DNA from: CAZDXB01 sp964509335
Lineage (GTDB): Bacteria; Bacteroidota; Ignavibacteria; Kapaibacteriales; UBA2268
Length of the DNA: 64,000 nucleotides
Direction: 5' to 3'
NCBI GenBank assembly: GCA_964509335.1
Contig: CAZDXB010000017.1
Span: 9,118-73,117, forward strand
Shown: positions 61,561 to 64,000 of the stretch, one piece after another
Position numbering within the stretch: position 1 is the first letter of the stretch
How the letters are laid out: every line of letters starts with the position of its first letter
Notes under the pieces: generated by a model
The model's input: only the letters and a program-made list of their open reading frames with translations
Databases searched by the model: none
What the model was told of the DNA's origin: nothing
Made by a program: the position numbers and the translations under genes

Positions 61561-62360
61561 TTGAGTTGCTATCTATGCCGTTTATCCAGAGAGCGATAGT
61601 AGCGGGGGCGCTCGTCGGTTTTATGGGCGGATACTACGGGACTTTCGCGGTTCAAAGAAAGATGAGTTTTCTCGGCGGCGGTTTAGCGCACGCCGCTTTC
61701 GGCGGAGTAGCTTTGGGATTGCTGCTGCAAATTGAGCCTTTATGGGCGGCGGCGCCGTTCACCGTAGCCGTGGCAATTTTAATAACCGCAATCGAAAAGA
61801 AGACCGAGCTTTCCGCGGACGCCTCCATTGGAATTTTATTCGCCGTATCCGTCGCTTTGGGAATAATATTTTTGTCGATAAAAGAAAATTACACCGCCGA
61901 CGCTTTCGCTTACCTCTTCGGCTCAATTTTAACAGTCGGCGAAGCGGATTTGTGGATTAGCTCGTCGGTCGCTTTTCTTACGATTATTTCAATATTCGCT
62001 TTTTGGTCTAAATGGGCTTACGCTTCCTTCGATCCCGAGCTAGCCGAAACAGACCGCCTTAACGTAAACGCCCATAATTACGTTTTGTCGATTATGCTCG
62101 CCTTAGCGGTCGTTTCCTCTATCAAGCTCGTCGGCATTATTCTAATAGCGTCGTTTCTTGTTATTCCCGCCACCGCGGCTAAAATGCTCGCAAAAACATT
62201 TTTTCAAACGACGGTGTTATCGATAATATTCGGCGTTTTCTCGGCTCTCGCCGGGTTGGCGCTTTCAATCGCGCTCGACCTTCCAAGCGGTCCGACGATT
62301 ATTCTCACGCAAACGCTAATATTCATTTGCTCTTATATTATCGGAAAATATATTCGATAA
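61557..62360 (+). CDS. Metal ABC transporter permease
   Basis: The 267-aa protein has about 8 transmembrane helices in the ABC-3 permease pattern: FIQRAIVAGALVGFMGGYYG, MSFLGGGLAHAAFGGVALG, TADAFAYLFGSILTV, and the SSIKLVGIILIASFLVIPATAAKML coupling region. Together with the two preceding genes it forms a complete zinc/manganese-type importer. No regulator gene adjoins it. Confidence 0.94.
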   Translation: MIELLSMPFIQRAIVAGALVGFMGGYYGTFAVQRKMSFLGGGLAHAAFGGVALGLLLQIEPLWAAAPFTVAVAILITAIEKKTELSADASIGILFAVSVALGIIFLSIKENYTADAFAYLFGSILTVGEADLWISSSVAFLTIISIFAFWSKWAYASFDPELAETDRLNVNAHNYVLSIMLALAVVSSIKLVGIILIASFLVIPATAAKMLAKTFFQTTVLSIIFGVFSALAGLALSIALDLPSGPTIILTQTLIFICSYIIGKYIR

Positions 62361-62409
62361 TTCAGAAAACGCCTAAGGGTAGCGTTTTGTGCAGTATAAT
62401 CTTGTATCG

Positions 62410-62610
62410 GGCTGTCTCAGATGTATATTAATAGAGCATTTTCAAATATATTCGCGTCAAAGAATCTCCATCTCTGGATTCCCGCTTCCACGGGAATAAC
62501 GTATAGAGGTCATTCCCAACTTGATTGGGAATCCAGAGAAGACGATAATTTTTGGAACCATACTATTAGACTTTGCAATATTGTTAATACAATTGAGTTT
62601 TGAGACAGCC
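62410..62610. mobile_element. MITE-like element, 201 bp with perfect 10-bp terminal inverted repeats
   Basis: GGCTGTCTCA at 62410-62419 and TGAGACAGCC at 62601-62610 are perfect inverse complements. No open reading frame for a transposase fits. The interior contains a second palindrome: TCTCTGGATTCCC (62473-62485) against GGGAATCCAGAGA (62527-62539), with ATTCCC...GGGAAT units between. GGCTGTCTCA-type ends occur in some insertion-sequence families, so this is likely a non-autonomous element or an IS remnant. It separates the permease gene from the methyltransferase gene. Confidence 0.7.
62473..62539. repeat. Nested palindrome of ATTCCC/GGGAAT units inside the MITE-like element
   Basis: Outer 13-bp arms TCTCTGGATTCCC and GGGAATCCAGAGA enclose GCTTCCACGGGAAT and CATTCCCAACTTGATT. 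This resembles ATTCCC-N-GGGAAT short repeats seen in many bacterial genomes. Confidence 0.7.
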
Positions 62611-62641
62611 ACAATGTAAACGGGGGAGGCGATTTTATGCA

Positions 62642-63520
62642 TTACAAATACTGTTTGAATTCTTCTATTCTCTTTATCGCAGTTTTTCGATATTCCTCGT
62701 TTATTTCGTAACCGACGAAAAACCTGTTGGACTTTACGGCGGCGACGGCTGTGGAACCGCTTCCCATAAATGGGTCTAATACGATATCGCCTTTGAACGA
62801 ATAAAGTTGAATGAGCCTGAACGGCAGCTCTACCGGAAACGGCGCCGGATGCTTGACTTTTTTCGCCGACTCCGGATTCATCGACCAAACGGATTTAGTG
62901 TATTCGACAAATTGTTCTTTGTTTATCGTGTTTTCTTTGTCGCTCTTTTCTTTGGAGAGAGAGCCTTTTGAGAACGCCAATATATATTCGTGGACGTCCC
63001 GCAGGACTGGGTTGGCGGCGGACATCCAACTGCCCCAAGCGGTGGAAACGCCCGCGCTCGCCGCTTTGTTCCATATTATCTCGCCGCGCATATTGTAGCC
63101 GATTTTCGTCATTATTTGCGAAATGTAATCCGACAGCGGCGCGTAAGGCTTCCTGCCGACGTTCGCTATGTTCACGCAGGCTCTGCCGCCGTTTACGAGA
63201 ACGCGATAAGTCTCGGCGAATACCCGCTCGAGTAGAGCCAAGTATTCGTCCAGCGATAGGTCGTCGTCGTATTCTTTCGATACGTTGTAGGGCGGCGAGG
63301 TTATCATTAAATCTAGGGAATTATCCGGCAAGTCGGACATATTTTCCGAAGAAGCCAATAAAACGGCGTTCTTCAGATTCTCCGGGAACGGATTACGCTC
63401 GACGTTCTCGACTTCGGTTAGCTTCATCGAGGAATACAGCTTCGAGTCGTAAAAACCCGAAGAGTCGAAACTCTCTCTTTTGGAAGTTCCAAAAGCGCTC
63501 GTTTTGTTCTTTTTCTTCAT
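62642..63520 (-). CDS. Orphan DNA methyltransferase (beta-class, N4-cytosine or N6-adenine)
   Basis: The 292-aa protein has motif IV TSPPY (74-78, in DLMITSPPYNVSKEYDDDLS) before motif I DPFMGSGSTAVA (249-260), the beta-class order. The downstream VNIANVGRKPYAPL and VHEYILAFSKGSLS segments are family-like. The TSPPY form is common in N4-cytosine and some N6-adenine enzymes. It methylates a specific DNA site; the site cannot be read from the sequence. No restriction endonuclease gene is visible next to it in this window, so it is an orphan unless a partner lies beyond 64000. The last 30 residues end with NEEYRKTAIKRIEEFKQYL. Confidence 0.9.
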   Translation of the reverse strand: MKKKNKTSAFGTSKRESFDSSGFYDSKLYSSMKLTEVENVERNPFPENLKNAVLLASSENMSDLPDNSLDLMITSPPYNVSKEYDDDLSLDEYLALLERVFAETYRVLVNGGRACVNIANVGRKPYAPLSDYISQIMTKIGYNMRGEIIWNKAASAGVSTAWGSWMSAANPVLRDVHEYILAFSKGSLSKEKSDKENTINKEQFVEYTKSVWSMNPESAKKVKHPAPFPVELPFRLIQLYSFKGDIVLDPFMGSGSTAVAAVKSNRFFVGYEINEEYRKTAIKRIEEFKQYL

Positions 63521-64000
63521 CTTCCGCGAATTACTTCTATTGTTAAATAGTAAAGTTCCGAAAATTTCATTTAAGTAGCAAATGATTTATATAGTCTAAA
63601 TTTGTAGAAGTCCCGCTATATATTATGCCGGTGGGGCGGTTGAGGTAGGAAAGAAGAAAATCGGTAGTTATTTTTAATATTTCTTCAAATCGTAAGAGAG
63701 TAAAAATTCGTCTCTATTTCTAATATTCGATAATTGCGCTAATAAATATAAAATAAATTGTAATATATCAATATCTTATTTCAATCTTCGGTAGTATATA
63801 CGAAAGAATTTTAGAAATAATTTGGATTATAATTTATAAATTACTATTTTGTCAAAAATAGAGTTTTAGATATGAAGAGTAATTCAATGAAGAGCTACAG
63901 AGCTACAGAGCTACAGAGCTACAGAGTGGACTGAGAGCTATGCAGTTTATTGTATTCATTCCCAAAAGTATTTTTTAAGGGTTATAGTATGCTTCGCCGA
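63521..64000. other. 480-bp non-coding end of the window
   Basis: AT-rich, with no gene or RNA recognised. It contains an 8-bp tandem repeat at 63891-63926. The methyltransferase promoter should lie in its first 100 bp. The right neighbour is outside the window. Confidence 0.7.
63891..63926. repeat. Tandem repeat of AGAGCTAC, about 4.5 units
   Basis: Four exact copies of the 8-bp unit AGAGCTAC followed by AGAG. No reading frame uses it, so any length variation would affect only spacing in non-coding DNA. Confidence 0.9.

Noticed and set aside
63891..63926. CRISPR array
   Set aside because: The 8-bp units are contiguous without spacers. This is a simple tandem repeat.
1..64000. tRNA, tmRNA or rRNA genes
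   Set aside because: I scanned the intergenic gaps for CCA-adjacent cloverleaf signatures and conserved rRNA or tmRNA segments and found none. rnpB is the only RNA gene supported.

Overview
The window reads as one chromosomal contig piece of a flagellated, Gram-negative member of the Bacteroidota/Chlorobiota assemblage (FCB group), probably near Ignavibacteria or Kapabacteria. The support is indirect. At least seven large secreted proteins end in type IX secretion (T9SS) C-terminal sorting domains with the YPNP-type motif, and an eighth very likely did before an assembly gap. A MotB-FliW-CsrA block, sigma-54, hemC-hemB-hemL and a biotin-dependent acyl-CoA carboxylase cluster sit beside them. 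The DNA is AT-rich, and many starts lack a strong Shine-Dalgarno sequence. No 16S gene is present, so the placement is inference. A run of 100 N (21277-21376) is a scaffold gap that cuts two convergent genes.

Layout. 0-2.4 kb: flagellar motor and regulation (motB 3' part, fliW, csrA, a CheY-like protein). 2.4-6.9 kb: heme genes hemC, hemB, hemL and an HD-domain hydrolase. 7-10.6 kb: biotin carboxylase, biotin carrier and carboxyltransferase. 10.7-11.6 kb: nuoA-nuoB without the rest of complex I. 11.7-14.8 kb, minus strand: a small exported protein, an Hpt phosphotransfer protein, RNase P RNA (rnpB), a zinc-ribbon protein and Nif3. 15-21.3 kb: a beta-barrel protein, gpsA, plsY, a SpoU methyltransferase, a GalE-like epimerase, a sodium/solute symporter and a CDP-alcohol phosphatidyltransferase. 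21.4-28.9 kb: a T9SS Asp-box protein, a DUF3109-like Cys-rich protein, rpoN, a dihydroorotate dehydrogenase and an MFS transporter.

28.9-30.8 kb is a DarT-DarG toxin-antitoxin island. It lies between two 56-bp copies of the MFS gene's 3' end, and the second copy runs on in frame to a different stop codon. This is the footprint of an insertion that swapped the tail of the host gene. Next come a T9SS propeller protein, a membrane glycosyltransferase with manC, and a PcrA/UvrD helicase. 38.2-42.3 kb is a second accessory cassette flanked by exact 36-bp direct repeats. It encodes two paralogous secreted proteins around a matrixin-like protein that has lost every zinc ligand of the HExxHxxGxxH motif. 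I consider this the most likely undescribed system in the window.

42.8-59.7 kb is rich in T9SS cargo (an Omp28/thioredoxin-like protein, a LamG protein with three repeats, a GH51-like arabinofuranosidase, a large FG-GAP-like protein). Interspersed are housekeeping genes (tyrS, smpB, a MazG-like protein, an OmpR-type regulator) and a few unknowns. 60-62.4 kb is a zinc/manganese-type ABC importer. The window ends with a 201-bp MITE-like element with perfect inverted ends, an orphan DNA methyltransferase and a non-coding stretch with an 8-bp tandem repeat.

All family calls come from reading motifs by eye. No database search was run.
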